The position numbers were made by a program, and so were the translations under genes. Of a stretch of DNA of 48,425 nucleotides, positions 16,356 to 27,917 are shown in pieces. The number at the start of each line of letters is the position of its first letter. The stretch's first letter is position 1. The stretch spans positions 1 through 48,425 of the forward strand of contig NZ_JABJWC010000026.1 of NCBI RefSeq assembly GCF_013155395.1, in the 5' to 3' direction. The notes beneath the pieces are model-generated. The model did no database searches and was not told the origin of the DNA. It worked only from the letters and a program-made list of their open reading frames with translations. This DNA comes from Komagataeibacter melomenusus. GTDB taxonomy: Bacteria; Pseudomonadota; Alphaproteobacteria; Acetobacterales; Acetobacteraceae.

Positions 16356-17654
16356 TCAGGCCCGCTTGTCAAACGGCACGAAATCGCGCTCGGGCGATCC
16401 GGTATAGAGTTGGCGGGGGCGACCGATGCGCTGGCCGGGTTCCTCGATCATTTCCTTCCACTGGCTGATCCAGCCGGTGGTGCGGGCTACGGCAAACAGC
16501 ACGGTGAACATGCTGGTGGGGATGCCCATGGCCTTGAGGATGATGCCGGAATAGAAATCGACATTGGGGTACAGGCTGCGCTTGACGAAATATTCGTCAT
16601 GGATCGCAATCTTTTCCAGTTCGATGGCCAGGTCGAGCAGCGGGTCGTCCTTGATGCCAAGCTCGCCCAGCACCTCGTGGCAGGTGGCCTGCATGATCTT
16701 GGCGCGCGGGTCGAAGTTCTTGTACACCCGGTGGCCAAAGCCCATCAGGCGCACGCCGCTGGTCTTGTCCTTCACCTTGGCGATGAATTCGGGGATGTTG
16801 TCCTTGTGGCCGATCTCGGCCAGCATCTTCAGCACCGCCTCGTTGGCGCCACCATGCGCGGGACCCCAAAGCGCTGCGATACCGGCGGAAATACACGCAA
16901 ACGGGTTGGCCCCCGTCGAGCCCGCAAGGCGCACGGTGGAGGTCGACGCATTCTGCTCATGGTCGGCATGCAGGATCAGGATGCGGTCCATGGCGCGCGC
17001 CAGCACCGGGTTGATCTTGTACGGCTCGCTCGGCACCGCGAACATCATGGACAGGAAGTTCTCGGCATAGGACAGGTCATTGCGCGGGTAGATGAAGGTC
17101 TCGCCCTGCGTGTATTTGTAGGCCCAGGCCGCGATGGTCGGGATCTTGGCGATGATGCGCATGGCCGACTGGTAGCGCGTGGCAGCATTCGAGACATCAA
17201 GCCCTTCATGATAGAAGGAGGACAGCGCGCCCACCGTGCCGCACAGGATGGCCATGGGGTGCGCATCACGGCGGAAACCGTTGAAGAAATTGCGGATCTG
17301 CTCGTGCAGCAGCGTATGGTGCTTGATGGAGTTCACAAACCCGTCGTACTGCGCCCTGTCGGGCAGTTCGCCGTTGAGCAGCAGGTAGGCCACTTCCATG
17401 AAGGTGGCCTGTTCGGCCAGCTGCGCGATGGGATAGCCACGATGCAGCAGCACGCCCTTTTCACCATCGATGAAGGTGATCTTGCTGGAGCATGACGCGG
17501 TCTCGCCATAACCGGGATCATAGGTGAATACGCCAGCCTGGGCAGGCAGCTTGCGGATGTCGACAACCTCCGGCCCCATCGTGCCGGACAGCACGGGTAG
17601 TACAACATCCTTGCCGTTCAGCGAGATTGTGGCAGTTTTTCCGGACTCGCTCAT
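16356..17654 (-). CDS. gltA: Citrate synthase (AarA type, acetic acid resistance)
   Basis: 432 residues, the usual length of bacterial hexameric type II citrate synthase. Condenses acetyl-CoA and oxaloacetate. Catalytic residues: His267 in [11 protein letters not shown], His308 in GFGHRVYKN and Asp366 in NVDFYSG. In Acetobacter aceti the orthologue AarA is required for acetate tolerance, and here it lies close to aarB-like and aarC genes. AGGAGGAG stands eight bases before the ATG. A TATAAT-type -10 at 17765-17770 suggests its own promoter with a leader of about 100 bases. Confidence 0.95.
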   Translation of the reverse strand: MSESGKTATISLNGKDVVLPVLSGTMGPEVVDIRKLPAQAGVFTYDPGYGETASCSSKITFIDGEKGVLLHRGYPIAQLAEQATFMEVAYLLLNGELPDRAQYDGFVNSIKHHTLLHEQIRNFFNGFRRDAHPMAILCGTVGALSSFYHEGLDVSNAATRYQSAMRIIAKIPTIAAWAYKYTQGETFIYPRNDLSYAENFLSMMFAVPSEPYKINPVLARAMDRILILHADHEQNASTSTVRLAGSTGANPFACISAGIAALWGPAHGGANEAVLKMLAEIGHKDNIPEFIAKVKDKTSGVRLMGFGHRVYKNFDPRAKIMQATCHEVLGELGIKDDPLLDLAIELEKIAIHDEYFVKRSLYPNVDFYSGIILKAMGIPTSMFTVLFAVARTTGWISQWKEMIEEPGQRIGRPRQLYTGSPERDFVPFDKRA

Positions 17655-17764
17655 CTACAACTCTCCTCCTGGGTGCCATCCTCGCGCGCCTGGCGGCAAG
17701 GGGGCACATGTCTCCAACCTCCGGGCATTCTGCCGTTCATGCGGCAGTTTATCGCTATGCCCAA

Positions 17765-17770
17765 ATTATA
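17765..17770 (-). promoter_or_regulatory. Consensus -10 element in front of citrate synthase
   Basis: TATAAT on the minus strand, 110 bases before the gltA start. No recognisable -35 stands at 16-18 bases; instead a dyad GCCGCcccgtGCGGC-like element lies at 17781-17795, where an activator or repressor might bind. The 220-base gap to sixA also argues for a separate promoter. Confidence 0.4.
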
Positions 17771-17874
17771 TGCCCGGCGTGCCGCACGGGGCGGCAGTCA
17801 TCGGGCCTCGGTTCTGACGATAGGAACGAAACCCCTGGCGTGGCAATCCATGCAGCCCCCTTGCCGCAATGACA

Positions 17875-18396
17875 TTATTGGCAAGACAGGGCGTGAAGGT
17901 GGATTTCGCCATCAGTGGCTGAATTCCATGGTTTTTCGGCGGTAAAACAGGCCATCGAGGCCGGTGGGAAGCCGCGCTGCATGGCCCCTTCAAGGGCGGG
18001 CGGACAATGCCGCGCCCCCCAGTGAAATACCAGCGCGCCCAAAGCCGGATTATGACCTAATACCATGATATTGCTTGTTTTATCGGCAATGTCATACAGC
18101 ATGTCACGCACCGTTTCGGCGGTTGCGTCATACAGTTCGTTCACATATCGGATATCGGGTTGCCGATCGCCATAAAATGATCCCAGCGCCGCCAGTGTCT
18201 CGACCGTGCGCCGCGCGGGGCTGACCAGCACCAGTTGCGGGGCAAAGGCGCGCGCCCGCAGCCATGCGCCCTGTGCGCGGGCACTATCGCGGCCATGCGG
18301 GGTCAGCGCGCGGTTGAAATCGGCCTGTGCCCCGATGTCACCAAATGCGGCGGGAGCGGCCTGGGCATGGCGCATGAGCACAAGCTGGCGGGGCAT
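17875..18396 (-). CDS. sixA: SixA-type phosphohistidine phosphatase (AarB-like)
   Basis: 173 residues of the histidine phosphatase (RHG) superfamily: Arg9-His10 in LMRHAQA, LVSPARRTVET and LGHNPALG give the catalytic pattern. SixA proteins dephosphorylate phosphohistidine on phosphotransfer proteins. The product of aarB in the A. aceti aar cluster belongs to this family, and here the gene lies just upstream of gltA/aarA, which supports that identity. Start at 18396 follows the chorismate mutase stop by 8 bases, so the two are probably cotranscribed. Confidence 0.85.
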   Translation of the reverse strand: MPRQLVLMRHAQAAPAAFGDIGAQADFNRALTPHGRDSARAQGAWLRARAFAPQLVLVSPARRTVETLAALGSFYGDRQPDIRYVNELYDATAETVRDMLYDIADKTSNIMVLGHNPALGALVFHWGARHCPPALEGAMQRGFPPASMACFTAEKPWNSATDGEIHLHALSCQ

Positions 18397-18404
18397 GGCG
18401 GCGG

Positions 18405-18722
18405 TTACTGGCCGGTACCCGCGGCAATGGCCTCATGGTGGCGAATGACCTCGCGGATGATGAAGGCCAGGAATTTTTCCGCAAAATCGGGGTCCAGATG
18501 GGCGGCGGTGGCCAGTTCGCGCAGGCGGGCCACCTGGCGGGCCTCACGCGCGGGGTCGGCGGGCGGCATGTCGTTGGCGGCCTTGAGCCTGCCCACCGCC
18601 TGCGTGTGGCGAAAGCGCTCGGCCAGCATGTAGATCAGGGCGGCATCAATGTTGTCGATGCTGCAGCGCAGTTCTTCGAGCTTGAGCCGGGCTGCGTCCT
18701 GTCTGGCCTCGGTCGTGTTCAT
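18405..18722 (-). CDS. Chorismate mutase, AroQ class
   Basis: 105 residues, all-helical. Rearranges chorismate to prephenate for phenylalanine and tyrosine. The family pattern is visible: LEELRCSIDNIDAALIYMLAERF at the start with the R-x2-ID-x2-D-x2-L motif, then KAAND and the helix REVIRHHEAI. A monofunctional enzyme without fused dehydratase. AGGAGC lies about 12 bases before the ATG. Sits between the metallophosphoesterase and sixA genes on the same strand. Confidence 0.87.
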   Translation of the reverse strand: MNTTEARQDAARLKLEELRCSIDNIDAALIYMLAERFRHTQAVGRLKAANDMPPADPAREARQVARLRELATAAHLDPDFAEKFLAFIIREVIRHHEAIAAGTGQ

Positions 18723-18770
18723 CGGTGTCGGCGCTCCTGCGTGGGGATAAGATGATGGCGTTATAAAGAT

Positions 18771-19580
18771 TTACAGGACAGGCGGAAGGTCGATCCACGC
18801 CAGATGCCCCCCTTTGCCCGCCCCCGTATCGGTAAAGATGGCCCGCCCGCCCATGCGGCCCTGGCGCACCCAGGGCCGTCCGTCGGTGGAGCGACGGTCA
18901 TGCCCGCAATAGACCGTGTAGCCCGGCGGAATGTGATCGACCCAGTTCAGCCGGCGCTCGGGGTAGCCATCCTTCTGCATGCGGCCCGTCGTCTCGCCAA
19001 ACAGGGCGCGTGACAGCAGGGGTGTGACCGTGCCCAGCCCCGGCGGGGGCAGTTCACCCAGCATGCGGGCATGAAAGCCGCCATGCACGAATATGGACTG
19101 CCCCAGCACGATCCACGCGGGCGCGCGCGCAAGATCGGCCAGCGCGCGCTGGTACACGTCGCTGTTCTCCTCGCGCTGGAAGGCGGCCAGCGTTTCCATC
19201 AAAGGCGGGTCGCGGCGCATCTTGCGGCCCTGCAGCGCGCGGGCCAGCTTGCGGTCATGGTTGCCCAGTATGAACAGGCCGCGCCCTTCATCGATCAGGC
19301 GCTGCATCAGGCGGAACGCGCCCGCGCTGTCCGGCCCGTAATCCACCAGGTCGCCCAGCTGTATGACAAAGCGGTCGGTTGCCGCGGCATGGCGGAAGGC
19401 GTGCAGGTCGCCATGCACGTCGCCCACCACGCGCAGGGGGCGGCCTGCCAGCAGCCCTGCCAGCGGGTGCGTGGGCAGCACGGGCGGGGCAGGGGGGGGC
19501 ACTTCTTCCCGCTCGGCAGTGGGCGGGAATATGGCATCCCGTGCCATGACAGGCCGATGGGAGGAAAATCGACGTCTCAA
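18771..19580 (-). CDS. Metallophosphoesterase (calcineurin-like, Ser/Thr phosphatase type)
   Basis: 269 residues. Metal-binding motifs in order: GDVHGD (about 53-58), GDLVDYGP, GNHD, then VHGGF and YCGHD. These are the signature of PPP/ApaH-like phosphoesterases; substrate unknown. The TTG at 19580 is chosen because GGAGAGG stands eight bases upstream; the ATG at 19547 has no ribosome site. The N-terminal tail is Pro-rich and is encoded in part by an eight-G tract (19492-19499, + strand), a site prone to slippage. First gene of a run with chorismate mutase and sixA. Confidence 0.83.
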   Translation of the reverse strand: MRRRFSSHRPVMARDAIFPPTAEREEVPPPAPPVLPTHPLAGLLAGRPLRVVGDVHGDLHAFRHAAATDRFVIQLGDLVDYGPDSAGAFRLMQRLIDEGRGLFILGNHDRKLARALQGRKMRRDPPLMETLAAFQREENSDVYQRALADLARAPAWIVLGQSIFVHGGFHARMLGELPPPGLGTVTPLLSRALFGETTGRMQKDGYPERRLNWVDHIPPGYTVYCGHDRRSTDGRPWVRQGRMGGRAIFTDTGAGKGGHLAWIDLPPVL

Positions 19581-21592
<2,012 letters not shown>

Positions 21593-21601
21593 TGTATAAA
21601 C

Positions 21602-21677
21602 GTTTTTGGTGAAGCTTTTTTCAAAAAGCTTCAGAAAATGCCGCCTTCTTTAAAAAAGGCGGCACCCAAGGGCCGTT
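21602..21677 (+). repeat. Dispersed double-hairpin repeat, copy D (best full-length copy)
   Basis: GTTTTTGGTGAAGCTTTTTT starts the element. Arm one is the perfect palindrome at 21611-21632 (GAAGCTTTTT, TC, AAAAAGCTTC). Arm two at 21640-21663 pairs GCCGCCTT with AAGGCGGC around a T/A core. A CACCC tail follows. It separates convergent aarC and smc by only about 90 bases. Confidence 0.9.
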
Positions 21678-21685
21678 ATGTTTTC

Positions 21686-24600
21686 CTAGCGTGCGGGTTC
21701 GGCATCCACCATTTCGGTCGCGCGTTCGAGGTCAACCGACAGCACGCGGCTGACCCCGCGCTCCTGCATCGTCACGCCATACAGCCGGTCCATATGCGCC
21801 ATGGTCAACTGGTGGTGGGTCACGACCAGGAAGCGCGTGCCCGCTTCCGCCACCATGTCGGCGAGCAGGGCGCAGAAGCGGCCCACATTGGCATCATCAA
21901 GCGGTGCATCCACCTCATCGAGCACGCAGACCGGCGCGGGGTTGCAGCGGAACACCGCGAAGATGAGCGACAGCGCGGTCAGCGCCTGCTCGCCACCTGA
22001 AAGCAGCGAGAGCGTGGCCAGCTTTTTGCCCGGCGGCTGGGCATAGATTTCCAGCCCGGCCTGAAGCGGGTCATCATTGCCCACCATGCCCAGATGCGCG
22101 CGACCGCCATTGAACATGCGGGCAAACAGAGCCTGAAAATGCTGGTCGATCTGCGAGAACACGGCCATCAGCCGCTCGCGCCCCTCGCGGTTGAGTTGCC
22201 CGATCATGCCGCGCAGGCGGGCAATGGCCGATTGCAGTTCGTCGCGCTCATGCAGGATCGTGTCGATCTTGCCCGATGCCTCCTGCGCCTCAAGCTCGGC
22301 GCGCAGGTTGACCGGGCCAAGTTCATCGCGCTGGCGGGTCAGGCGGGCCACCTTGCGGCGCAGCCCGGTCTCGGCATTCACGCTCAGGTCAGCAGGCACC
22401 ACGCCCGCAGGTGGTGTCGAGTCCGCCTGTAGCTGCGCCAGCAGCACCTGTGCCTGCTCGCGCCTGCCTTCGGCGCGGACCACGGCTTCACGCGCTGCGG
22501 TCAGCACCTCTTCTGCCGTGCGGCGGCCCTGCTGCACGTCCGCCATGCGGGTTTCGGCCTGTTGCAGTTCCGCCATCGCCACGTCATGGCTGGCTTCGTG
22601 CTGCGCCAGTTCGGTTGCGATCGCATCGCGCCGCGCGCGCACGGCAACCGGCTGGGGGGCAATGCGCTCATGCTCGGCGCGGGCGTTGTGCAGGCGGGTC
22701 TCGGCGGCTTCCGCTTCAAGGCTTGCAGCCTCCACGCGGGCGGTCCACTGCGTCATGTCCTGAGCCGATGCCTCAAAGCGCTGGCGCAGGGTGGCGTCTT
22801 CCGTATGCAGGCGGGCCAGGGTCTCGCGCTGCTCGGTTTCGCGCAGGCGCAGGCTTTCGGCCTGTTCGCGCAGGCTGGCCAGCGTGTGTTCCAGCCCGCT
22901 CATGTCGGGCAGGGCCTCGAGGCGGCTCTGGGCGGCGGCAACGGCGGCCTGTGCCTGTTGCAGCCCATCGGTCAGGTCGGCCATGCGGGCCTGACGGGCT
23001 TCAAGCCGGGCGCCGGTCTCGCGCATTTTCTGCTCAAGGCCAGCGCGGGCAGTGCGGGCGTGCTCGAGCTGGGTCGTTGTCTCTTCCACCATGATCCGGG
23101 CCTGTTCCAGCGCGTGAGCCGCCTGTGTCGCGGCAGCGGTGGCCTGCCGGGCCGCATCCTCGGCCAGCGCCGGGGCGGGCAGGGCGGCAAGCTGTTCGCG
23201 CCGGGTGGCCAGTTCCCGGCTTGCGGTGTCGTGGTCGTTCGCCAGCCGGGCCTGTTCGGGCAGCAGGGCCTGCAGGCGCGTTTCCGCCTCGCTGTGCCGG
23301 GTTGTTGCGGCCTGCAGGGCGCGGCGGGCCTGCTCAAGGGCTGATTCAGCCTGCTGATGGCGGGTCCGCAGCGCCTTTTCGGCATCCTGCGCCTGCGTGG
23401 CCGCCTGCGCTGCCGCCTGCTGGGCGCGGGCAAGCTGGTCGAGGGCGGGCAGGCTGGCTTCCTGTTCCGTGGCGCGTGCGCAGGCGGCCTCCGCATCCGT
23501 CAGGGCCGCCTGGGCCGTGGTCTGCTGCACCGAGAGCGTGTCGATCTGGGCCGAGATGGTGGCGTGCTGGCGTGAAAGCTCGGCCTCGGCCGTGCGGGCG
23601 GTCTCCAGCGCGTTCTCGGCGGCCATGCGGGCGTTACGTGCCGTCGCTAGGGCTTCGCCTGCGTGCTGGCGGGTGGTTGTGGCGGCTTGTGCCGCCTGTT
23701 CCAGTGCCGGGAGCGCGCCACGCAACTGCTCGAGTTCCGTGCGCAGCGCGCGCAGGCGGCCGAGCTCCTTGAGCCTTAGTGCCGCGCGGTCAGGCAGGTT
23801 GGGGGCCTGCGTGTAGCCATCCCACCGCCATAGCGCGCCCGCGCGGGTCACGAGGCATTGCCCCGGCGTCAGGCTGGCCTGAAGGGGGGCGCCATCCATG
23901 CCATCGGGCAGCAGGCCGGCAGCCCCCAGCGCGCGTGACAGGGCAGGCGGGGCTTCAAGCACGGTGGAAAGCGGCTCGATGCCCGCAGCGGGAAAGGGCG
24001 CTGGTGTCGCGGGCGGCAGGTCATGCCAGGAGCGCGGCGCCGTGCCCTTGACCACCGCCTCAAGCCCGTCGGACAGCACGACCGCCAGCGCGGTTTCCAG
24101 CCCGGCGGGCACATGCAGGCTGTCGGCCAGCGTCGTGCCGTGGGCGGGGTCGGCCTGCGCCTCGCTGTGCAGCGCGCGGGCGAGGCCATCGGCTTCCGCC
24201 TCGAGGCCCGACAGGCTGGCGCGGGCCTCGGTCAGGCGGGCATTACAGGCTTCATCCTCCTTTGTGGCCGCAATCGTGGCCGCCTCGACTGCCGCCATGT
24301 GCTGGCGGGCAGCGTCCAGCGCGGTGCCAGCGGCCTCGCGTTTTGTCACGAGCGCCTGCAGCGCCTCATCGGGCACGGCCTGCGCGCGCAGGCGCGTCAG
24401 GCTGGCAGTCAGTGTATCGACCGCGTCGCGCGCGCGCTTGTGGGCGGCCTGGGCGGCGCGGAGGGCTTCCTCGGTGGCGGCGCGGGTGGCGCGGGCTTCC
24501 TTCAGGCGGGCATTGGCCTGAATTTCGGCCTGTGTGGCCTGCGCACGGGCGTCTTCTGCCGTGGCGCGTTCGGCGCGGAGGGTATCAAGGGCAGTTTCGG

Positions 24601-26221
24601 CTTCGGTCGCAGCCTGTGCCAGGCGCGTGCGTTCGGCCTCGGGCACAAGGTCCGCGCGGGCATTGCCGACATGATTGCCCAGCGTTGCCACATCGCGCGC
24701 GAGGGCTTCAAGCCGGGCAGCCGCCGCCGCCGCATCCTGCGTGGCCTGCGCATGCACGCGCTGGCTCTCGGTTGCGGCATTGCGGGCCAGGTCGGCCTGT
24801 AGCGTGGCATCGGCGTGGGCGCGGGTGGCGTCCTCGCGCGCGCTCAGGGCGTGGGCGGCCTGGGCCTCGGCCTGCGTGATCCGTTCATCATGGGCGGCAA
24901 TGGCTTCGACCGTTGGCATGTCGGCTTCGAGTGCGGCGATCTCGGTAGCGAGGGCTGCGTGCCGGGCAGCAAGGCGCTCATGCGCGGCGGTGGCCGTGGC
25001 AAGCCCTTCGCGGGCCTGCGTGGCCTGCAACTGGGCCTCGCGCACGGTGGTGGTGGCCTCTTCCACGCGGGCGGCCATCCCCGTCATGGCCTGCGCCAGC
25101 GCCGTGCATTCGGCCTGTGCGGCTTCACGCAGGGCGGGCAGGGCGGACAGGCGTTCTTCCACCTGTGCCCGCTCGGCTTCAAGCTGCCCGAGCATGAGGC
25201 GCGCGTCATCACGCCGGGCAAGGGCTGCGGCGTGCGCGCCCTCGCATTCGGCAAGGCGGGTCCGTGCCTGTTCCGCCGCGGCCTCGGCGCGGGCCAGTTC
25301 CTCAGCAATGGTTTCGGCGCGGACCTTGAAGCGTTCGAGTGCCGTGCGCTGCGTATCCAGTGTCTCGCGCAGGGCGGGGAGCGCCTTTGTCACTTCGTAA
25401 TCGGTCAGGACGGCGGTCTCGGCCATTTCCTCGGCGGCGCGCAGGTCGGTGCGGGCGGCAAGCAGGGCGGCCTCGCCCTCGGCCACGCCATTATGGGCGC
25501 GGGCATGCAGCAGCGCCAGCAGCGCGGTTTCGGATTCGCGCAGGTCCTGCGAGAGTTCGCGGTAACGGGCGGCCTGTTCGGACTGCTCCTGCAAATCCCC
25601 AAGCCGGGATTCGAGTTGCAGGCGCAGATCTTCCGCGCGCGCGAGATTGGCTTCGGTCGCGCGGAGTTTCAGTTCGGCTTCGTGGCGGCGGCCATGCAGG
25701 CCGGTAATGCCCGCGGCTTCCTCCAGAATGGTGCGCCGTTCCTCGGGGCGGGCATTGACCAGCGCCGAGACGCGGCCCTGGCTGACCATGGCCGATGAAC
25801 GGGCACCCGATGCAAGGTCGGCAAACAGGGTCTGCACGTCGCGCCCGCGCGTGGTGCGGCCATTGATGCGGTAGCCGCTGCCCGCGCCCCGCTCGGCCCG
25901 GCGGCAGACCTGAAGCTCATCCTGCCCGGTAAAGGGCGCGGGGGCGATTTCGGCAGCGCCTTCCAGCGTCAGCGTTACGTCCGCCATGTTGCGGGCCGCG
26001 CGCGCGGTGGTGCCCGCGAAGATCAGGTCATCCATTTCGCCGCCGCGCAGGGCGCGGGCATTGGTTTCGCCCATGACCCAGCGCAGGGCTTCGACCACGT
26101 TGGACTTGCCGCAGCCATTAGGCCCGACGATGCCGGTCAGGCCGGGCAGGATGTCGACGGAGACCGGGTCGGCGAAACTCTTGAAGCCTGCGATGCGCAG
26201 CCGGACGAAACGGGCGGTCAT
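21686..26221 (-). CDS. smc: Chromosome segregation/condensation protein SMC
   Basis: 1511 residues. Walker A is GPNGCGKS at 33-40; the ABC signature LSLLSGGEQALTALSL and Walker B region CVLDEVDAPLDD lie near the C-terminus. A hinge-like globular segment sits near residues 650-760, flanked by very long Ala/Glu/Arg-rich coiled coils. ScpA/ScpB partners are not in the window. The protein is about 300 residues longer than typical SMCs (around 1150-1200), the excess being coiled coil. ATG at 26221 lies two bases after the stop of the DsbA-like gene, indicating cotranscription. Confidence 0.93.
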   Translation of the reverse strand: MTARFVRLRIAGFKSFADPVSVDILPGLTGIVGPNGCGKSNVVEALRWVMGETNARALRGGEMDDLIFAGTTARAARNMADVTLTLEGAAEIAPAPFTGQDELQVCRRAERGAGSGYRINGRTTRGRDVQTLFADLASGARSSAMVSQGRVSALVNARPEERRTILEEAAGITGLHGRRHEAELKLRATEANLARAEDLRLQLESRLGDLQEQSEQAARYRELSQDLRESETALLALLHARAHNGVAEGEAALLAARTDLRAAEEMAETAVLTDYEVTKALPALRETLDTQRTALERFKVRAETIAEELARAEAAAEQARTRLAECEGAHAAALARRDDARLMLGQLEAERAQVEERLSALPALREAAQAECTALAQAMTGMAARVEEATTTVREAQLQATQAREGLATATAAHERLAARHAALATEIAALEADMPTVEAIAAHDERITQAEAQAAHALSAREDATRAHADATLQADLARNAATESQRVHAQATQDAAAAAARLEALARDVATLGNHVGNARADLVPEAERTRLAQAATEAETALDTLRAERATAEDARAQATQAEIQANARLKEARATRAATEEALRAAQAAHKRARDAVDTLTASLTRLRAQAVPDEALQALVTKREAAGTALDAARQHMAAVEAATIAATKEDEACNARLTEARASLSGLEAEADGLARALHSEAQADPAHGTTLADSLHVPAGLETALAVVLSDGLEAVVKGTAPRSWHDLPPATPAPFPAAGIEPLSTVLEAPPALSRALGAAGLLPDGMDGAPLQASLTPGQCLVTRAGALWRWDGYTQAPNLPDRAALRLKELGRLRALRTELEQLRGALPALEQAAQAATTTRQHAGEALATARNARMAAENALETARTAEAELSRQHATISAQIDTLSVQQTTAQAALTDAEAACARATEQEASLPALDQLARAQQAAAQAATQAQDAEKALRTRHQQAESALEQARRALQAATTRHSEAETRLQALLPEQARLANDHDTASRELATRREQLAALPAPALAEDAARQATAAATQAAHALEQARIMVEETTTQLEHARTARAGLEQKMRETGARLEARQARMADLTDGLQQAQAAVAAAQSRLEALPDMSGLEHTLASLREQAESLRLRETEQRETLARLHTEDATLRQRFEASAQDMTQWTARVEAASLEAEAAETRLHNARAEHERIAPQPVAVRARRDAIATELAQHEASHDVAMAELQQAETRMADVQQGRRTAEEVLTAAREAVVRAEGRREQAQVLLAQLQADSTPPAGVVPADLSVNAETGLRRKVARLTRQRDELGPVNLRAELEAQEASGKIDTILHERDELQSAIARLRGMIGQLNREGRERLMAVFSQIDQHFQALFARMFNGGRAHLGMVGNDDPLQAGLEIYAQPPGKKLATLSLLSGGEQALTALSLIFAVFRCNPAPVCVLDEVDAPLDDANVGRFCALLADMVAEAGTRFLVVTHHQLTMAHMDRLYGVTMQERGVSRVLSVDLERATEMVDAEPAR

Positions 26222-26223
26222 GC

Positions 26224-26847
26224 TCAGCGGGCCGCCGCTTCAACCTTCTGGGCAAACTGCTCGTAGGTCAGTTCCTGGGCCACCTGCTCCCTGTCATTGA
26301 AGCGGAAGGTGGGCGTGCCGTCGATCTTGTACTGGGCCTGGGCGCGGTCTTCCTCATCCATGATGGCGTGGCGCAGCTTGTCGTCATGGACGGTCTGCTG
26401 GAACAGGTCGGCGGACATGCCTGCAAGTGCCGCCATTTTCTGGATCTCGGCCTCGGCTTCCGCCGGTTCCTTGCCAAAGGCCCAGTGGTCCTGGCTGGAC
26501 AGCAGGGCAAGCACGAACGGCTCATAACGCTCGGGTGCAAGCGTGCGCGCGACCATGCAGGCAGTCAGCGCCACCTGATCGAGCGGAAAATCACGGAAAA
26601 TGTAGTAGACCTTGCCCGTATCGATCAGCTTGCTGCGCACTTCGGGGAAGACCTCGGCAGCGAAACGCGCGCAATGCGTGCAGGTGAGCGAGAAGAATTC
26701 CTCCACATGCACCTTGGCCGCCGGGTTGCCCACGGCGCGGATGGACAGGCGCGGGTCCGCCGCCTGCGCCATGGCCTGGCCAGACAGCAGGCCGCCAGCC
26801 ATGAGAGTGGGGGTGAGGGCAAGCAGGGTGCGGCGTGTGATGGGCAT
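26224..26847 (-). CDS. DsbA-family thiol:disulfide oxidoreductase, exported
   Basis: 207 residues. N-terminal signal with a twin-arginine pattern (TRRTLLA) and a cut site near AMAQA. Then a thioredoxin fold with the active-site CTHC (Cys56, Cys59) after FFSL, and the cis-Pro loop in DGTPTFRFN. Members form or exchange disulfides in periplasmic proteins; the class resembles DsbA/Com1 proteins. The ATG at 26847 has GGAGAG eight bases upstream; a GTG nine bases earlier is too close to it. Coupled to smc by a two-base gap, an arrangement with no obvious functional link. Confidence 0.85.
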   Translation of the reverse strand: MPITRRTLLALTPTLMAGGLLSGQAMAQAADPRLSIRAVGNPAAKVHVEEFFSLTCTHCARFAAEVFPEVRSKLIDTGKVYYIFRDFPLDQVALTACMVARTLAPERYEPFVLALLSSQDHWAFGKEPAEAEAEIQKMAALAGMSADLFQQTVHDDKLRHAIMDEEDRAQAQYKIDGTPTFRFNDREQVAQELTYEQFAQKVEAAAR

Positions 26848-26941
26848 TACGGTCACTCTCCGGTGGGGACAGGGATATTATGGGGCATGGCCCCGGCGGG
26901 TATCAGTATTAAGGCGGCGCAGGCCCGGCGTAAATCCATCG

Positions 26942-26965
26942 TGGCACCATGCCATCGTGGTGCCA
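26942..26965. other. Inverted repeat in the corC-dsbA gap
   Basis: TGGCACCA at 26942-26949 pairs with TGGTGCCA at 26958-26965 across an 8-base loop, immediately beyond the corC hairpin. May extend the terminator or be a binding site for dsbA-smc control. Confidence 0.35.
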
Positions 26966-26969
26966 TGCA

Positions 26970-26997
26970 GGTGGCGCGCCGGGGCTGGCGCGCCACC
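26970..26997 (-). terminator. Hairpin directly after corC
   Basis: Perfect 11-bp stem GGTGGCGCGCC / GGCGCGCCACC with a six-base loop, two bases beyond the corC stop codon. No T-run, so termination would be imperfect; it may instead protect the end of the mRNA. Confidence 0.5.
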
Positions 26998-26999
26998 GT

Positions 27000-27917
27000 T
27001 CAGGCGGGCGGCGTGGCTGCGTCGCGCGGGGGCAGGCGCACGCGCACATGGCGGATATGGCGGGCATCCGAATCAAGGATGCGGAACACCATGCCGCTTT
27101 CATGCGTCACGATCTCGCCGCGCGTGGGCACATGGCCCGCAAGGCGGAACACCAGCCCGCCCACGGTCTCGATCTCGGCCTCGCGTTCCTCACGCGTGAG
27201 CACGGGGCCGACCTTTTCCTCAAAGGCGGCGACAGGGGTGCGGGCATCGACATCGAGCGTGCCGTCGGGCCGTTCGCGCATCATGTTCACGGTCGGTTCG
27301 TCGTGCTCGTCGGAAATATCGCCCACGATGGTCTCGATCAGGTCCTCGATGGTGACGAGGCCGTCGATGCCGCCATATTCATCGATCACGAGGGCAAGAT
27401 GCACATGCCGCAGCCGCATCTGCAACAGCAGGTCGAGCACGGGCAGTTGTGGTGCCACCATGAGCGGCTGGCGCAGCAGCGGCTCCATGCGGAAGGCTTC
27501 CGACGTGCCGACATAGGCGATCAGGTCCTTCACATGGATCATGCCCACGATGTCATCAAGCTGGTCGCGATAGACCGGCATGCGGGAGTGGTTTTCCCGT
27601 CGCATCATGGCCAGGGCCTCATCAAGGCTGATATCGACCGGCATCGCCACGATGTCGGCGCGTGGAATCATCACGTCATCCGCCGTGATGCCGCGCAGGC
27701 GCAGCACGTTGGCCAGCAGCGCGCGTTCCTGCCGGTCGAGTTCGGAGGCATGGGGATTGGCGTCATCCCCCGCTGCATCATCGGCTTCCTTGACCAGCGC
27801 GGCAATGGAATGGCGCAGTCCCGGTTCAGCGCGCCTGCGGCTGAACAGTGACAGGAATCCCCTGCCGCGCGAGCCGGACGGAGGCTCCTCGTTGGCATCG
27901 GTGCCGGGGCGGCTCAT
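27000..27917 (-). CDS. corC: CorC/HlyC-family protein with paired CBS domains
   Basis: 305 residues. Two CBS domains span about 75-200 (VMIPRADIVAMP, HSRMPVYRD, GMIHVKDL, DEYGGIDGLVTIEDLIETIVGDI), followed by the CorC/HlyC C-terminal domain (about 215-290). Members are linked to Mg/Co efflux or act as soluble modulators; no membrane segment is present here. The start at 27917 follows a G-rich site, and its ATG overlaps the ybeY stop as ATGA, implying translational coupling. Last gene of the miaB-phoH-ybeY-corC block. Confidence 0.88.
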   Translation of the reverse strand: MSRPGTDANEEPPSGSRGRGFLSLFSRRRAEPGLRHSIAALVKEADDAAGDDANPHASELDRQERALLANVLRLRGITADDVMIPRADIVAMPVDISLDEALAMMRRENHSRMPVYRDQLDDIVGMIHVKDLIAYVGTSEAFRMEPLLRQPLMVAPQLPVLDLLLQMRLRHVHLALVIDEYGGIDGLVTIEDLIETIVGDISDEHDEPTVNMMRERPDGTLDVDARTPVAAFEEKVGPVLTREEREAEIETVGGLVFRLAGHVPTRGEIVTHESGMVFRILDSDARHIRHVRVRLPPRDAATPPA

